Below the pieces are notes generated by a model that worked only from the letters and a program-made list of their open reading frames with translations, was not told the DNA's origin and searched no databases. Shown piece after piece: positions 12,225-12,532 of a stretch of DNA of 12,532 nucleotides. Both the position numbers and the translations under genes were made by a program. Each line of letters opens with the position of its first letter. Within the stretch, counting starts at the first letter, position 1. Source of the DNA: Solirubrobacterales bacterium (GTDB lineage: Bacteria; Actinomycetota; Thermoleophilia; Solirubrobacterales; Solirubrobacteraceae); the NCBI GenBank assembly GCA_026392325.1, contig JAPLCH010000214.1, positions 1-12,532 on the forward strand, read 5' to 3'.

Positions 12225-12532
12225 TCACAGCAATTCGAAGCCTGAGCCGCCGTGATGGCAGACGGTGAAGTCGAAGCTCCACCCACCTCCCGGGTGCTCC
12301 CCATGAACCCAGCAGAACCTCCCACCCGCCAAGCGAACCGCGGTGCGTTGCCAACCCCGGGAAGAGTGCGTTGGAGCTGACACTCCTGACGCGTTCGGTG
12401 CGACCAATCGCATAGAAGCGAGACGCCCACCAGGTTGATCTGGGTCTTCCGGCGTCGTCCAGCAGCGAGTCAAGAATCCCATCTCGGGCATCTCCTGACG
12501 TCCAAACGGCAAGAGCCCCATGGGAGGAGGCC
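12225..12532 (-). CDS. Possible C-terminal part of an unidentified protein, cut by the right window edge
   Basis: A minus-strand frame is open from the window edge to TGA at 12225, about 102 codons; an internal ATG at 12521 would give 98 residues. The C-terminal half is rich in Gly, Trp, His and Phe (RFCWVHGEHPGGGWSFDF, then HHGGSGFELL). I recognise no family, and it is not RadA, the usual neighbour of disA. Two other minus-strand frames are also fairly open here, so coding potential is uncertain. The choice of this frame rests on its opening to the edge and the hairpin 12 nt after its stop. Confidence 0.3.
   Translation of the reverse strand, partial: PPPMGLLPFGRQEMPEMGFLTRCWTTPEDPDQPGGRLASMRLVAPNASGVSAPTHSSRGWQRTAVRLAGGRFCWVHGEHPGGGWSFDFTVCHHGGSGFELL

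Overview
The window reads as an actinobacterial chromosome segment of roughly 60% GC, most likely from a deep-branching class such as Thermoleophilia. The evidence for this is a CarD-type RNA polymerase regulator beside disA, a SigH/Spo0H-family sigma factor after rlmB, and an MptB-like polyprenol-phosphomannose-dependent mannosyltransferase. The lineage is inferred from gene content and order alone.

Right to left, positions 12031 to 3768 carry a housekeeping block on the minus strand: disA (c-di-AMP synthesis), carD, ispD, ispF (MEP isoprenoid pathway), an integral-membrane mannosyltransferase, then cysS, rlmB and a sigH-like sigma factor. The order disA-ispD-ispF-(gltX)-cysS-rlmB-sigH is the one known from Bacillus and relatives. 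Here carD sits behind disA, and the slot between ispF and cysS holds the mannosyltransferase plus a gluQ-type (truncated glutamyl-tRNA synthetase) gene on the opposite strand. Many junctions are tight: rlmB overlaps cysS by GTGA, the mannosyltransferase overlaps ispF by 1 bp, and ispD-ispF are 2 bp apart. This points to operon transcription and translational coupling.

Positions 1 to about 3760 are accessory. On the minus strand there is a truncated PAS-like reading frame at the left edge, a secreted collagen-like Gly-X-Y repeat protein, and a small single-span membrane protein. A divergent, palindrome-rich intergenic region separates these from a plus-strand flavin monooxygenase with a Baeyer-Villiger fingerprint. 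A 54-residue, very hydrophobic single-span membrane protein lies between the monooxygenase and sigH.

The most notable observations are as follows. carD has no ATG, GTG or TTG start for its conserved N-terminal domain; an ATT codon lies 5 nt behind a perfect AGGAGG. disA looks leaderless. Palindromes and hairpins cluster upstream of the monooxygenase. Several GC-rich hairpins without a U-tract sit just behind stop codons, some with G-U pairs that fit only one transcript direction. No tRNA, rRNA, CRISPR array, insertion sequence or prophage was seen. I do not see a clearly new multi-gene system here; most of the window is conventional.
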